Shown one piece after another: positions 43,293 through 52,398 of a stretch of DNA of 64,000 bases (its first letter is position 1; each line of letters opens with the position of its first letter). Under the pieces are notes generated by a model. That model did no database searches, was not told where the DNA came from, and saw only the letters and a program-made list of their open reading frames with translations. The stretch spans positions 1 to 64,000 of the forward strand of contig NZ_JWLC01000024.1 in the NCBI RefSeq assembly GCF_000813745.1, written 5' to 3'. Made by a program: the position numbers and the translations under genes. This DNA is from Leisingera sp. ANG-M1. GTDB lineage: Bacteria; Pseudomonadota; Alphaproteobacteria; Rhodobacterales; Rhodobacteraceae.

Positions 43293-43967
43293 GAAAACTG
43301 CAGTGACCGGCTCGCCTCTCGGGTCGGTCACCCGCATCGTCACCTTTCGGTAGCCGCCCCGCACTCTTTGCGCCTTGATGATCACATCAATCTCTTCATC
43401 CGTGACCAGATAGGGGACTTCATCAAGCATCCTGTGCGACTGCATCGCGCGCGCGATGATTTTCTCCTCAAAGGAGCCGACGATACGGTAGAAATCGCGG
43501 TTGCCGGCCAGCATCAGCCGTTCTGCAGTTGAGCTGCGCTTGCCAATCTGAATCGGATGCATGATCCGGTCAGTGGGTTTGATCGGCTCGTAAAGGTCGA
43601 TCTGGTCTTCGAACCACTCCCAGTTTTTCAGCACTCCGCCTTCCTGATGGAACCAGTCCAGGATGTGGTCGGTTGTCACGTTGAAGCCTGCGCGCGAGCA
43701 GGCGGCATGTTCGGTATTGGCGAGCTCTGCCGCCCGCCACCGGTTCAGGCTGGTTGCAGCGGCTTGTTCTTCAACGGGAAATTCAAAGAAAAACTGAATA
43801 GGGATGCGCAGGCCGGCCGACAGGCGGGCCAGCGAAGAGGCCGGTATCTCCCGGTTGTTCCGCATCTGGCTGCGCAGCGTGCCGTAGTTGAGTCCGGAAA
43901 TCGTGCAGGCAGTTTTCAACTTCACCCCTGCGATCTTGCAAGCAGCGTCAATCCGGTCAGCGATCAT
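43230..43967 (-). CDS. XRE-type regulator with PAS-like C-terminal domain
   Basis: 245 residues from ATG 43967. Residues 1-60 form a helix-turn-helix ('IDAACKIAGVKLKTACTISG', 'LNYGTLRSQMRNNREIPASS', 'LARLSAGLRIPIQFFFEFP'). Residues about 130-235 ('LMLAGNRDFYRIVGSFEEKI', 'YRKVTMRVTDPRGEPVTAVF') read like a PAS fold. A near-perfect 20-bp palindrome lies 12 bp upstream of its start, a likely autoregulatory operator. It is convergent with and overlaps the unknown gene at 42624. The ligand is unknown. Confidence 0.75.
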   Translation of the reverse strand: MIADRIDAACKIAGVKLKTACTISGLNYGTLRSQMRNNREIPASSLARLSAGLRIPIQFFFEFPVEEQAAATSLNRWRAAELANTEHAACSRAGFNVTTDHILDWFHQEGGVLKNWEWFEDQIDLYEPIKPTDRIMHPIQIGKRSSTAERLMLAGNRDFYRIVGSFEEKIIARAMQSHRMLDEVPYLVTDEEIDVIIKAQRVRGGYRKVTMRVTDPRGEPVTAVFSKLTWLDTADNVREVDRVEA

Positions 43968-43979
43968 TGGAGGCCTCGA

Positions 43980-43999
43980 AAGTTTACATATGTGAACTT
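43980..43999. promoter_or_regulatory. Palindromic operator upstream of the XRE-type gene
   Basis: AAGTTTACAT-ATGTGAACTT is an inverted repeat in which 9 of 10 pairs match. A further half-site TGTGAAG occurs at 44020-44026. It lies between the divergent XRE gene and the small gene at 44043 and is the best candidate for autoregulation. Confidence 0.6.
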
Positions 44000-44042
44000 C
44001 TAGCCAAAAGATTGACAGCTGTGAAGTAAAAGCTGACAATCA

Positions 44043-44420
44043 ATGCTTGTGCAGGGGATGCAAAAGTTAGGACGGCCATTGAAGCAGACAGACGCAAAAC
44101 TGCATTGCGCTGACGGGGATCAAAACGACCCGGGCAGCAGCGGCGGCGAGTTGGCGCTGCTTGAGAAGGCGTGCAGAATGTCTGGGCGGAGTCTCGGCTT
44201 TTGGACCAGTTTCACAGACGGTCTTGATGAGAAATCTCTGGCTTTGCTGGCCGCTAGGGCGCACATGATTTCTCCCGATATTACAGCATCTTGCGATGCA
44301 CTGCAGCGCGATCAGAGCGAAGCTGTATCGCTGTTTTCGCAAGTAGGGGACCGGGACCGCGAAGCGCTGCTGGTGGCCCTGCGGAGCCTGGTGGAGCTTC
44401 GCAAGGGGCGGCTGAATTGA
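44043..44420 (+). CDS. Small protein of unknown function
   Basis: 125 residues if ATG 44043 is used; ATG 44058 is an alternative, and neither has a strong ribosome site. The second half is helical ('DREALLVALRSLVELRKGRL') and resembles the C-terminal tails of small phage-type regulators, but no domain is recognised. Divergent from the XRE gene, with the palindrome in the shared promoter region. May not be a real gene. Confidence 0.42.
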   Translation: MLVQGMQKLGRPLKQTDAKLHCADGDQNDPGSSGGELALLEKACRMSGRSLGFWTSFTDGLDEKSLALLAARAHMISPDITASCDALQRDQSEAVSLFSQVGDRDREALLVALRSLVELRKGRLN

Positions 44421-44638
44421 GCAAAGTCAAGGAGGGGCGATTCTCGGCCCTTGCCTGAGCGCGGGGCGCATCCAGGACCTATCTGCCTCAAAGAACATTT
44501 GAACAACCCATCGTAGGGTCCACTGCATCAGGTCACGGAGTAAGCCGCCGTCCAGTTTGATGCGTGCGTCCTGCCAGGCTGCGAAGCCCAAGGGCCCGTT
44601 GCCAAGCGGACCGCAAGCAGTAGCGCAGGCAGTTATGT

Positions 44639-45679
44639 TCAGGACGGCAGCCGCCTGTAGGAACTTGGCGTGGCGCCGGTCCAGCGCCGGAAGGCCCGGT
44701 GGAAATTCGCCGAGGAAGAAAACCCGACGTCCTGAGAGATTTCCTCGATGCTCTTTATCCCTGCCTGCAAATCGCCGATAGCAATGTCGCGCCGCAGCCC
44801 ATCCTTGATGGCTTGAAAAGAGGTGTCCTCTGCCTCCAGCCGGCGGATCAGCGTTCTTGGCGTCAGCTTCAATGCCTTCGCGGCCCCGGCCAGATGGCAA
44901 TGCGCCCAGTCCGTCCGGTAAAGGAACTCCCGGATCCTCAGCGACTGGCTGTGTTCATGGAAGCTGGTAAAGATCCAGTCGCGCGGCGCCCGGTCGAGAA
45001 ACGCCTTCATTTCTGCGCTGCTGCGGGCTCCCGGCGGACCCAGTTCCGCGGTGTTGAAGGCAATTGCAGAACAGGGGGCCTGGAAACCGGCTTTGGCAGG
45101 GAATATGACCGAGTAGTCCGCTGCAAATTCCGGGCGAACAAAGGAAAATTGAATCGAGCGGACCGGCACCTCGTATCCTGCCAGCCACGACAAAAGCCCA
45201 TGCGCCAGTTTCAGGATCAGCATATGCCCAAAGCGCTGTGGCAGCTGATCTGCATAAGGGGTTAGCTGCAGTTCAATGCTGCCGTCATGGTGGACGAGGC
45301 TGAGCCTGTAATCGTCGAGCAGCAAGTTCCAAAAGGTAGAAAACCTGTGCAGGGCCGAGGGCAGCGAGCTGGCTTCTCGGACCGTGGTCAGCAAGTGCTG
45401 CAAGGCCCTGGAGCGGACCGGACGGCTCCACAGCCCCATCATCTCGTCGCCGGTCTCGACGGCGGCGATCTGATAAAGGCGCACGATCTGATCCAGGGTG
45501 ACCCGGTGGGCGGGCTGTCCGTGGACGGCGTCCATTCCCGATCGCTGCAAAAAGGAAGACAGCTGGCTGCTGCTGCTGCAGCTCCGCAAGGCTGTCAGCC
45601 AATCACCTGCGAATTGCGAGGAAACCGTGGCAAGGCTGGAGGAACCTGAAAGGGGCATCGGGCGGTGTTCCTGCTCCAT
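44639..45679 (-). CDS. AraC-family regulator (OruR/ArgR-like, long N-terminal domain)
   Basis: 346 residues. An N-terminal ligand-binding domain of the arabinose-binding-like type covers 1-220 ('YQIAAVETGDEMMGLWSRPV', 'LHRFSTFWNLLLDDYRLSLV'). Two helix-turn-helix units fill the last 100 residues ('CHLAGAAKALKLTPRTLIRR', 'SIEEISQDVGFSSSANFHRA'). It is divergent from dmdC, with 99 bp between starts, so it is a likely regulator of DMSP catabolism. The effector is unknown. Confidence 0.87.
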   Translation of the reverse strand: MEQEHRPMPLSGSSSLATVSSQFAGDWLTALRSCSSSSQLSSFLQRSGMDAVHGQPAHRVTLDQIVRLYQIAAVETGDEMMGLWSRPVRSRALQHLLTTVREASSLPSALHRFSTFWNLLLDDYRLSLVHHDGSIELQLTPYADQLPQRFGHMLILKLAHGLLSWLAGYEVPVRSIQFSFVRPEFAADYSVIFPAKAGFQAPCSAIAFNTAELGPPGARSSAEMKAFLDRAPRDWIFTSFHEHSQSLRIREFLYRTDWAHCHLAGAAKALKLTPRTLIRRLEAEDTSFQAIKDGLRRDIAIGDLQAGIKSIEEISQDVGFSSSANFHRAFRRWTGATPSSYRRLPS

Positions 45680-45778
45680 TTGTCACTTTTGGATAGGATC
45701 TTGTCCTGTATGGAGGTGGAACTGCTGATCGGCAACATGTATTTGGCACAAGGAAACAATTCTATGGGAGCAGCCGAA

Positions 45779-47545
45779 ATGCCCTACCAGGCGCCGGTAC
45801 GCGATATCATGTTCAATATCGAGCAGCTGTCAGCCTGGCAGGAGGTGGCCGCTTTGCCCGCCTACAGCGGGGTGGATCAGCAGGATGTGCAGGCGGCGCT
45901 GGAGGGGTTCGGCCGTTTTTGCGCCGAGGTCATCGCACCGCTTTCGGCTGTTGGGGACGGGACAGGGGCGGAATTTGACGGCTCGGCCGTGACCCTGCCT
46001 GCGCCTTATGAGCAGGCGCACCGCCAGTTTCAGGAGATGGGCTGGCAATCGCTGTCCCACCCGGTGGAATTTGGCGGCATGGGGCTGCCGCGCGCAGCCG
46101 GTGCCGCGGCCACAGAGATTCTCAATGCGGCCGACACCAGTTTCGGGCTGTGTCCGCTGCTGACCGATGGTGCCGTTGAGGCGCTGCTGCTGACCGGGTC
46201 GGAGGATCAGAAAGAGCGCTACCTGGCGCCGCTGATCTCCGGTCTGTGGTCCGGCACCATGAACTTGACTGAACCGCAGGCCGGCAGCGATCTGGGCCGG
46301 GTGCGCAGCAAGGCTGAGCTGCGTGCCGACGGCTCTTATGCGGTCAGCGGCACCAAAATCTTTATCACCTATGGCGAACACGGCTTGACCGGGAACATCA
46401 TTCACCTGGTGCTGGCGCGCACGCCGGGCGCCCCGGCAGGGCCCAAGGGGCTCAGCCTGTTCATCGTGCCCAAATTCCTGGTAGAAGACGATGGCAGCCT
46501 CGGTGCCCGCAATGCTGTGAAATGCGTCAGCATTGAGCACAAACTGGGCGTCCGCGCCAGTCCGACTGCCGTTCTGGAGTATGACGGCGCCACCGGTTTC
46601 CTGGTCGGCGACGAGAACCGCGGCCTTGAATATATGTTTGTGATGATGCGGGCGGCCCGGTTTGCGGTTGGCATTCAGGGTGTTGCGGTGGGGGAGCGGG
46701 CCTGCCAGCACGCTGTGGCCTATGCCCGGGAGCGGGTGCAGAGCCGCCCGGTGGACGGCAGTTCCAAGGAGGCGGCTGCAATCATTGAACACCCGGACGT
46801 GCGCCGCATGCTGATGCGGATGCGGGCGCTGACCGAAGGCGGCCGCGCCCTGGCCATGGCCACCGCAGGCTGGCTGGACCTGGCCCATCACGGCAGCGGC
46901 GGCCGAGAAACCGCAGCGATGGCCGATTTCCTGGTGCCGCTGGTCAAAAGTTTCTGCACCGAGCGGGCTGTGGAAACGGCCTCGCTCGGCGTACAGGTTC
47001 ACGGCGGCATGGGCTTTATCGAGGAAACCGGGGTGGCGCAGTTCTACCGCGATGCCCGGATTCTGCCGATCTATGAGGGCACCACGGCGATCCAGGCCAA
47101 CGACCTGCTGGGCCGCCAGGTGCTGCGCGACGGCGGTGAAACCGCCCGCCGGTTTGCAGGTATGATTGCAGAGACTGAAACGGCCCTGCGCGCCGGCAGC
47201 GCCAAGGCGCAGGCCATCGCAGGATGCCTGGCAGAGGCGCGCGGCCATTTCGAGGCCAGCCTTGCCTGGCTGCTGGACACTACGCCAAAGGATCCCAACG
47301 CAGGTTTTGCCGGCAGTGTCCCCTTTCTGATGCTGACCGGGACATTGGCGGCCGGCTGGCAGCTGGGCCGCGCTGCGCTGGCAGCCGAAGCCAAGCTGGC
47401 GCAGGGCGAAGAGGATGCCTTTATGTCGCGCAAGATCGCAACCAGCCTGTTTTTCGCGCAGCACATCCTGGCGGAGTGCGGCACCGAACGCTCCCGGATC
47501 ACCAATGGCAGCGCCAGTGCGCTGGACGCTGATTTCGAGATCTGA
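45779..47545 (+). CDS. dmdC: Acyl-CoA dehydrogenase, probable MMPA-CoA dehydrogenase DmdC
   Basis: 588 residues from ATG 45779 (an upstream ATG at 45764 would add five). The family landmarks are 'MNLTEPQAGSDLGRVRSKAE', 'FAVGIQGVAVGERACQHAVA', 'VHGGMGFIEETGVAQFYRDA' and 'LPIYEGTTAIQANDLLGR', with catalytic Glu at about 433. This large C-terminally extended acyl-CoA dehydrogenase type contains DmdC, which oxidises 3-methylmercaptopropionyl-CoA to methylthioacryloyl-CoA. The assignment rests on family type plus the adjacent dmdD, dmdB and dmdA. Divergent from the AraC regulator. Confidence 0.82.
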   Translation: MPYQAPVRDIMFNIEQLSAWQEVAALPAYSGVDQQDVQAALEGFGRFCAEVIAPLSAVGDGTGAEFDGSAVTLPAPYEQAHRQFQEMGWQSLSHPVEFGGMGLPRAAGAAATEILNAADTSFGLCPLLTDGAVEALLLTGSEDQKERYLAPLISGLWSGTMNLTEPQAGSDLGRVRSKAELRADGSYAVSGTKIFITYGEHGLTGNIIHLVLARTPGAPAGPKGLSLFIVPKFLVEDDGSLGARNAVKCVSIEHKLGVRASPTAVLEYDGATGFLVGDENRGLEYMFVMMRAARFAVGIQGVAVGERACQHAVAYARERVQSRPVDGSSKEAAAIIEHPDVRRMLMRMRALTEGGRALAMATAGWLDLAHHGSGGRETAAMADFLVPLVKSFCTERAVETASLGVQVHGGMGFIEETGVAQFYRDARILPIYEGTTAIQANDLLGRQVLRDGGETARRFAGMIAETETALRAGSAKAQAIAGCLAEARGHFEASLAWLLDTTPKDPNAGFAGSVPFLMLTGTLAAGWQLGRAALAAEAKLAQGEEDAFMSRKIATSLFFAQHILAECGTERSRITNGSASALDADFEI

Positions 47546-47601
47546 CCCACACAAGACACAGGCACGCCCAGTGCCTTCCAAACATTGCAAAGGCCTGACC
47601 C

Positions 47602-48408
47602 ATGTCCCACGCAACCGACCCTACGACTTATGAAAACCTTGCTATCGAGGTGCGCGAAAACGGCGTCTATGTCGTCACGCTGAACCGCCCGTCCAAACGC
47701 AATGCGCTGGATGTGGCCACGATCGAGGAACTGGTCCGCTTTTTCAGCAACGCCCATCAGGGCGGCGTCAAGGCGGTGGTGCTGGCAGGCGAGGGCGACC
47801 ACTTCTGTGCCGGCCTTGACCTGGTGGAGCACTGGAAGGAAGACCGCAGCCCCGACGATTTCATGCATGTCTGCCTGCGCTGGCATGAGGCGTTCAACAA
47901 GATGGAATACGGCGGGGTTCCGGTCATCGCAGCGCTCAAAGGTGCAGTCGTCGGCGGCGGGCTTGAGCTGGCCAGTGCGGCGCATGTCCGGGTGATGGAG
48001 CAGACCACTTATTTTGCCCTGCCCGAGGGCCAGCGCGGCATCTTCACCGGCGGCGGCGCCACCATCCGGGTGTCGGACATGATCGGCAAATACCGGATGA
48101 TCGACATGATCCTGACCGGCCGGGTCTACCAGGGGCAAGAGGCCGTCGACCTGGGCCTGGCGCAGTACATCACCGAAGGCTCCAGTTTCGACAAGGCGCT
48201 GGAGCTGGCGGACAAGGTGGCGCAGAACCTGCCGCTGACCAACTACGCGATCTGCTCGGCGATCAGCCATCTTAACAACATGTCCGGAATGGATGCAGCC
48301 TATGCCGAGGCAGTGGTGGCCGGGGTGGTGAACACCCAGCCTGCCGCACGCGAACGGCTGGAGGCTTTTGCCAATAAAACCGCGGCGCGGGTGCGGCCCA
48401 ACAGCTAG
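47602..48408 (+). CDS. dmdD: Crotonase-family methylthioacryloyl-CoA hydratase DmdD
   Basis: 268 residues. Crotonase fold: '[12 protein letters not shown]' (oxyanion side), '[20 protein letters not shown]' and '[20 protein letters not shown]'. The Glu pair falls at E122 and E142, one residue from the E121/E141 described for Ruegeria pomeroyi DmdD. DmdD hydrates methylthioacryloyl-CoA and hydrolyses the thioester, releasing methanethiol and acetaldehyde. It lies 56 bp after dmdC. Its stop codon overlaps the stop of the convergent LysR gene. Confidence 0.85.
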   Translation: MSHATDPTTYENLAIEVRENGVYVVTLNRPSKRNALDVATIEELVRFFSNAHQGGVKAVVLAGEGDHFCAGLDLVEHWKEDRSPDDFMHVCLRWHEAFNKMEYGGVPVIAALKGAVVGGGLELASAAHVRVMEQTTYFALPEGQRGIFTGGGATIRVSDMIGKYRMIDMILTGRVYQGQEAVDLGLAQYITEGSSFDKALELADKVAQNLPLTNYAICSAISHLNNMSGMDAAYAEAVVAGVVNTQPAARERLEAFANKTAARVRPNS

Positions 48409-49310
48409 GTCCGGCCGCTGCCGGGCTGCGGCCCGGTCAGAACCTTCAGGATCGTCCGTCCTCTTCGCGTTTCAAAGAAACCAGGGCGGGCGATCAGCCA
48501 ATAGCCTGCTTCAGAGACAGCGGTGTCTTCCGACAGCCGCACGAGGCTTCCGCCGGCCAGCAGATCCTCGACCACGCCAAGCCAGGCCAGCGCAATACCG
48601 GCGCCGGACAGGGCCATGTGCAAAGCCAGCCCGTGGTCGTTGACAGCAGTGCGCCCGGCCGGCAGGGCAAGGCCGGATTTGGTCTGGCGCAGCCAGTCGT
48701 CCCAGCCGATCCAGCGGTGTTCCGGGTCTTCCTGTTCAATCACCGGCAGATCTGCCGGGAATTCCCCCTGCGGTGCGCGCCGGACCCTTTCAGCCTGCGC
48801 AGGCGCAGCCACCGCGCAGACCTGTTCGCGAAACAGCAGCCGGGCGTCATGGCCGGGCCAATCGCCCTTGCCGAAAATGATCCGGCAATCAGCCTCCTCA
48901 CGCAGCAAATCGGCATCTTTGACCAGCGTCACCACCCTCGCCGGAACCCCCAGGGCGGCAGACAGCTCCGGCAGCCGGGAGGACAGCCAGTAGGCGCCGA
49001 TGCCCGGGTAGGTCGCGATGGTCACCGGAGATGCCGAAGCCGTTTGCCGCAGCCTGTCGGATGTTCGGCGGATGGCATCGAAGGACTGCGACAGGGTATC
49101 AAACAATTCATTGGCTGCTGCCGTTGGCTCCAGGCGGCCGCGCTCCTTGGTGAACAGCGCTGTACCCAGATCCTCTTCCAGACGCTTGATCTGATAGCTG
49201 ACGGCTGGCTGCTGCACATTCAGCGCCTTGGCGGCGGCGGTGTAGCTCCGGCGCGCAAATGCCTCTTCGAATGCGCGAAGGGCTTTCAGGGGCGGCAGGG
49301 TTTCTGTCAT
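48405..49310 (-). CDS. LysR-family regulator of the dmd cluster
   Basis: 301 residues from ATG 49310. The helix-turn-helix '[20 protein letters not shown]' and '[20 protein letters not shown]' is followed by a full effector domain. It is divergent from dmdB and convergent with dmdD, placing it inside the dmd cluster. A perfect 15-bp palindrome overlaps its own start codon and a related one lies before dmdB, so it probably controls both genes. The inducer may be DMSP or MMPA (inference). Confidence 0.87.
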   Translation of the reverse strand: MTETLPPLKALRAFEEAFARRSYTAAAKALNVQQPAVSYQIKRLEEDLGTALFTKERGRLEPTAAANELFDTLSQSFDAIRRTSDRLRQTASASPVTIATYPGIGAYWLSSRLPELSAALGVPARVVTLVKDADLLREEADCRIIFGKGDWPGHDARLLFREQVCAVAAPAQAERVRRAPQGEFPADLPVIEQEDPEHRWIGWDDWLRQTKSGLALPAGRTAVNDHGLALHMALSGAGIALAWLGVVEDLLAGGSLVRLSEDTAVSEAGYWLIARPGFFETRRGRTILKVLTGPQPGSGRT

Positions 49311-49381
49311 TGAAAATTTCAATCCTAGCAGTGATTTTTTCCTTATACTCCAAAGCATAAAGGCGAACTATTGAATTTCAA
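49309..49381. promoter_or_regulatory. Pair of palindromic LysR-type sites between lysR and dmdB
   Basis: ATTGAAA-A-TTTCAAT (49309-49323) is a perfect palindrome that includes part of the lysR start codon. TTGAA-T-TTCAA (49371-49381) is a shorter related palindrome 31 bp before dmdB. A TATACT at 49353-49358 could serve as a -10 element. Two copies of the same sequence in a divergent promoter are typical of LysR recognition and activation sites. Confidence 0.6.
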
Positions 49382-49411
49382 AAGCCGCGCATTCATCGAA
49401 TGGGGAAGACC

Positions 49412-51031
49412 ATGCAAGAGCTCTATGCCCGCCTTGAAAAGACAGCCGCCAACTATGTGCCCTTGTCACCTGTGTCGTTCCTGAACCGGGCGGAAAGCCT
49501 GCACGGAAGCCGGACTGCGGTGATCTATGGCGGGCTGCGGCGCAGCTGGGCGGACGTCGCGGCCCGGGTGCGTCGCATAGCCAATGGCTTGGCGGCGCAG
49601 GGGATCGGCAAGGGCGACACGGTTTCGGTGCTGTGCCCGAACATCCCGGAATTGTTTGAGCTTCATTTTGCACTGCCGCTGACCGGGGCTGTGATCAACA
49701 CGCTGAACACCCGTCTGGAAACAGAGACAATTGCCTACATTCTGGATCATGCCGAAAGCAGGCTTGTGATCGCCGACCAGGAGCTGATCCCGCTGCTGGC
49801 CAATGCTTTTAAGCTGCTGGGGCGTTCGATCCCGGTCATCGAAATTGCCGACCCTGAGGCCGGATGCACGGAAACGCTTGGCGGCATGTCTTACGAAGAC
49901 TTGCTGGAACAGGGCGCGGAGACGGCTGCGCATGGCCTGCCGGAAGATGAATGGGATGCCATTGCGCTGAACTACACATCGGGCACCTCCGGACGGCCCA
50001 AGGGCGTGGTCTATCACCACCGCGGTGCTTATCTGATGGCGCTGGGGACGGTGGCGGCCTGGCAGCTGCCGCATTACCCGGTCTACTTCTCCGTCGTGCC
50101 GATGTTTCACTGCAACGGCTGGGGGCACCCCTGGGTGATGGCGATGCTGGGAGGCACCATGGTCTTCACCAGAACCCCGGCCGCGGACCGCATTCTGGAC
50201 GCCATCCGCAGCAACGGCGTGACCCATTTCGGGGCGGCTCCGATTGTGCTGCAAATGCTGGCCGAGGCCGAAGCGGATGCGGCCTTCGATCCGGCAGTCA
50301 GGGTGCTGATGGCAGGCGCACCGCCGCCGCCGTCAGTTCTGGAAAAGACCCGCGCGATGGGGTTCGAGGTGACCCAGGTCTACGGGCTGACTGAGACCTA
50401 CGGCCACATTTCTCAGTGCCTGTGGCAGGACAGCTGGGACGGGCTGAGCGCCGTTGAGCAGGCTGAACAGCAGGCGCAGCAGGGGATTGCCATGCCGATG
50501 GTCGAGGCAGTTGCGGTGATTGATGCCGGAACCGGCCAGCCGGTTGCCCGCGACGGTGCGGCCCAGGGCGAAATTGCGGTGCGCGGCAACACTGTGATGA
50601 AGGGCTACTACAAGGACCCCGCCGCGACGGAGAAGGCCTTTGCCTACGGTTGGTTCTGGTCCGGCGACGGCGCAATTGTGAACCCGGATGGCTACATCCG
50701 GATCCGCGACCGGCTGAAGGATGTGATCATCTCGGGCGGCGAAAACATCTCCTCGGTCGAGGTGGAGGCGGTGCTCTACCGCCACCCGGCTGTTCAGGCT
50801 GCAGCCGTGGTTGCCATGCCCGATGCGAAATGGGGCGAAAGCCCTTGCGCCTTTGTCGAGCTCCGCCCCGGTTCCGACGTCTCAGCTCAGGATATCATCC
50901 AGTTCTGCCGCGAACATCTGGCCGGCTTCAAACGGCCCAAAGCCGTTGTTTTCACAGAACTTCCCAAAACCTCAACCGGCAAGATCCAGAAGTTTCAGCT
51001 TCGCGAAACCGCCAAAACCATGAGCACCTGA
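49412..51031 (+). CDS. dmdB: AMP-dependent acyl-CoA ligase, probable MMPA-CoA ligase DmdB
   Basis: 539 residues from ATG 49412, preceded by GGGGAAG; an ATG at 49400 lacks a ribosome site. ANL family motifs: 'LNYTSGTSGRPKGVVYHHRG' (P-loop), 'GWFWSGDGAIVNPDGYIRIR', 'DVIISGGENISSVEVE' and the catalytic Lys in 'KTSTGKIQKFQLR'. DmdB activates methylmercaptopropionate to its CoA ester; general medium-chain ligases look similar, so the call depends on the neighbours. Its stop directly abuts the dmdA start. Confidence 0.83.
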   Translation: MQELYARLEKTAANYVPLSPVSFLNRAESLHGSRTAVIYGGLRRSWADVAARVRRIANGLAAQGIGKGDTVSVLCPNIPELFELHFALPLTGAVINTLNTRLETETIAYILDHAESRLVIADQELIPLLANAFKLLGRSIPVIEIADPEAGCTETLGGMSYEDLLEQGAETAAHGLPEDEWDAIALNYTSGTSGRPKGVVYHHRGAYLMALGTVAAWQLPHYPVYFSVVPMFHCNGWGHPWVMAMLGGTMVFTRTPAADRILDAIRSNGVTHFGAAPIVLQMLAEAEADAAFDPAVRVLMAGAPPPPSVLEKTRAMGFEVTQVYGLTETYGHISQCLWQDSWDGLSAVEQAEQQAQQGIAMPMVEAVAVIDAGTGQPVARDGAAQGEIAVRGNTVMKGYYKDPAATEKAFAYGWFWSGDGAIVNPDGYIRIRDRLKDVIISGGENISSVEVEAVLYRHPAVQAAAVVAMPDAKWGESPCAFVELRPGSDVSAQDIIQFCREHLAGFKRPKAVVFTELPKTSTGKIQKFQLRETAKTMST

Positions 51032-52138
51032 ATGAGCCACATGATCTCCCATTCCCGCCGCTTGCGCGACACGCCCTTCACCCCCGGTGTCGAGGCCGCC
51101 GGCGTGAAAGGCTACACTGTCTATAATCGTATGCTGCTGCCAACGGTGTTTGAGAGTGTCGAAGCCGACTACCACCATCTGAAGACCCATGTGCAGGTCT
51201 GGGATGTCGCTGTGGAACGGCAGATTGAGCTGAACGGCCCTGATGCGTCGCGGCTGATGCAGATGCTGACCCCGCGCGACCTGTCGCGGATGCAGGATGA
51301 CCAGTGCTACTATGTGCCGGTCACCGATCAGCGGGGCGGTATGCTCAACGATCCGGTGGCGGTCAAGCACAGCGATACGCGGTGGTGGATCTCTATCGCC
51401 GACAGCGATCTGCTGCTGTGGGTCAAGGGGCTGGCCATCGGTGCGGGGCTGAATGTCGAGGTGTTCGAGCCCGACGTGTCGCCGCTCGCGGTGCAAGGCC
51501 CCAAGGCAGAAGCGCTGATGGAGCGGATGTTTGGCAGCGCGGTGCATGACATCCGCTTTTTCCGCCAGAAGCGGCTGCCGTTCGCAAGCACGTCCTTTGT
51601 GGTCGCGCGTTCGGGTTATTCCAAGCAGGGCGGTTTCGAGATCTACGTCGAGGGAACCCGGCACGGCATGGCGCTGTGGGAGGCGCTGTTCAAAGCCGGG
51701 GAAGACCTAAACGTCCGCGCGGGCTGCCCGAATCTGATTGAGCGGATCGAGGGCGGGCTGCTGAGCTACGGCAATGATATGACGGCCGAGAACACCCCGC
51801 TGGAATGCGGGCTGGGCAAATTCTGCTGCCCTGCGGAAGGTATTGATTTTATTGGCCGTGATGCTTTGGCGGCTGAGCTGGCCAGCGGGCCGGCCCGGCA
51901 GATCCGGGCCATCTCGATCCCAGGTGAACCGGTCATCCCACCACGCACTGCCTGGCTGCTGTTCAAAGACGGTCTGCGCGCAGGGCAGGTCACATCCGCC
52001 GCTTGGTCTCCGGATTTCGCAACCAATGTGGCCATCGGCATGGTGGAGGCGGGCCATTGGCAGGACGGCACCGAACTGACCGTGGAAACACCGCAGGGAG
52101 CGCGCCTGGCCCGGGTGCAGGAACGGTTCTGGGCGTAG
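51032..52138 (+). CDS. dmdA: DMSP demethylase DmdA (GcvT-like, tetrahydrofolate-dependent)
   Basis: 368 residues. The N-terminal stretch 'MSHMISHSRRLRDTPFTPGV' and 'ADYHHLKTHVQVWDVAVERQ' closely match the roseobacter DmdA as I remember it; 'LAVQGPKAEALMERMFGSAV', 'SKQGGFEIYVEG' and 'GLLSYGNDMTAENTPLECGL' also agree. DmdA transfers a methyl group from DMSP to tetrahydrofolate, giving methylmercaptopropionate. It immediately follows dmdB, forming the entry step of the pathway. A DmdA lookalike of the GcvT/sarcosine-dehydrogenase family is possible but less likely. Confidence 0.9.
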   Translation: MSHMISHSRRLRDTPFTPGVEAAGVKGYTVYNRMLLPTVFESVEADYHHLKTHVQVWDVAVERQIELNGPDASRLMQMLTPRDLSRMQDDQCYYVPVTDQRGGMLNDPVAVKHSDTRWWISIADSDLLLWVKGLAIGAGLNVEVFEPDVSPLAVQGPKAEALMERMFGSAVHDIRFFRQKRLPFASTSFVVARSGYSKQGGFEIYVEGTRHGMALWEALFKAGEDLNVRAGCPNLIERIEGGLLSYGNDMTAENTPLECGLGKFCCPAEGIDFIGRDALAAELASGPARQIRAISIPGEPVIPPRTAWLLFKDGLRAGQVTSAAWSPDFATNVAIGMVEAGHWQDGTELTVETPQGARLARVQERFWA

Positions 52139-52367
52139 GCCGGCACAACGACGGCCAGGCGGGGGAGGGAAGCCACTTAGACTGCGGTGTTCTGGCATGC
52201 GGGCGGAGAAGACGCGAGCGCAGCCGTGGCCTCTCCTGGCCGCAGCCGACCTACGGCCGGTTTGAATACTGCGCCCCGACGCCACTGCCGGCGACCGGGT
52301 GCATACTGAGGCCCGCTGCATTGCCATGTTCTGCCCTGGTGCCTGTTTCAACAGTTGATTTTTTCCC

Positions 52368-52398
52368 TTGACCTCAACCAACGTTGAGGCCCTAGCAA
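52368..52398 (+). promoter_or_regulatory. MerR-family (SoxR-like) promoter with 19-bp spacer and dyad
   Basis: A -35 TTGACC (52368-52373) and -10 TAGCAA (52393-52398) are separated by 19 bp, the over-long spacer that defines MerR-activated promoters. Within it lies CCTCAAC-CAAC-GTTGAGG (52372-52389), a perfect 7-bp inverted repeat with the size and CCTCAA sequence of a SoxR box. It lies 28 bp before the MFS gene start. Confidence 0.8.

Noticed and set aside
45830-47614. A 594-codon minus-strand open frame opposite dmdC
   Set aside because: The dmdC reading frame has complete acyl-CoA dehydrogenase motifs; the opposite frame has none.
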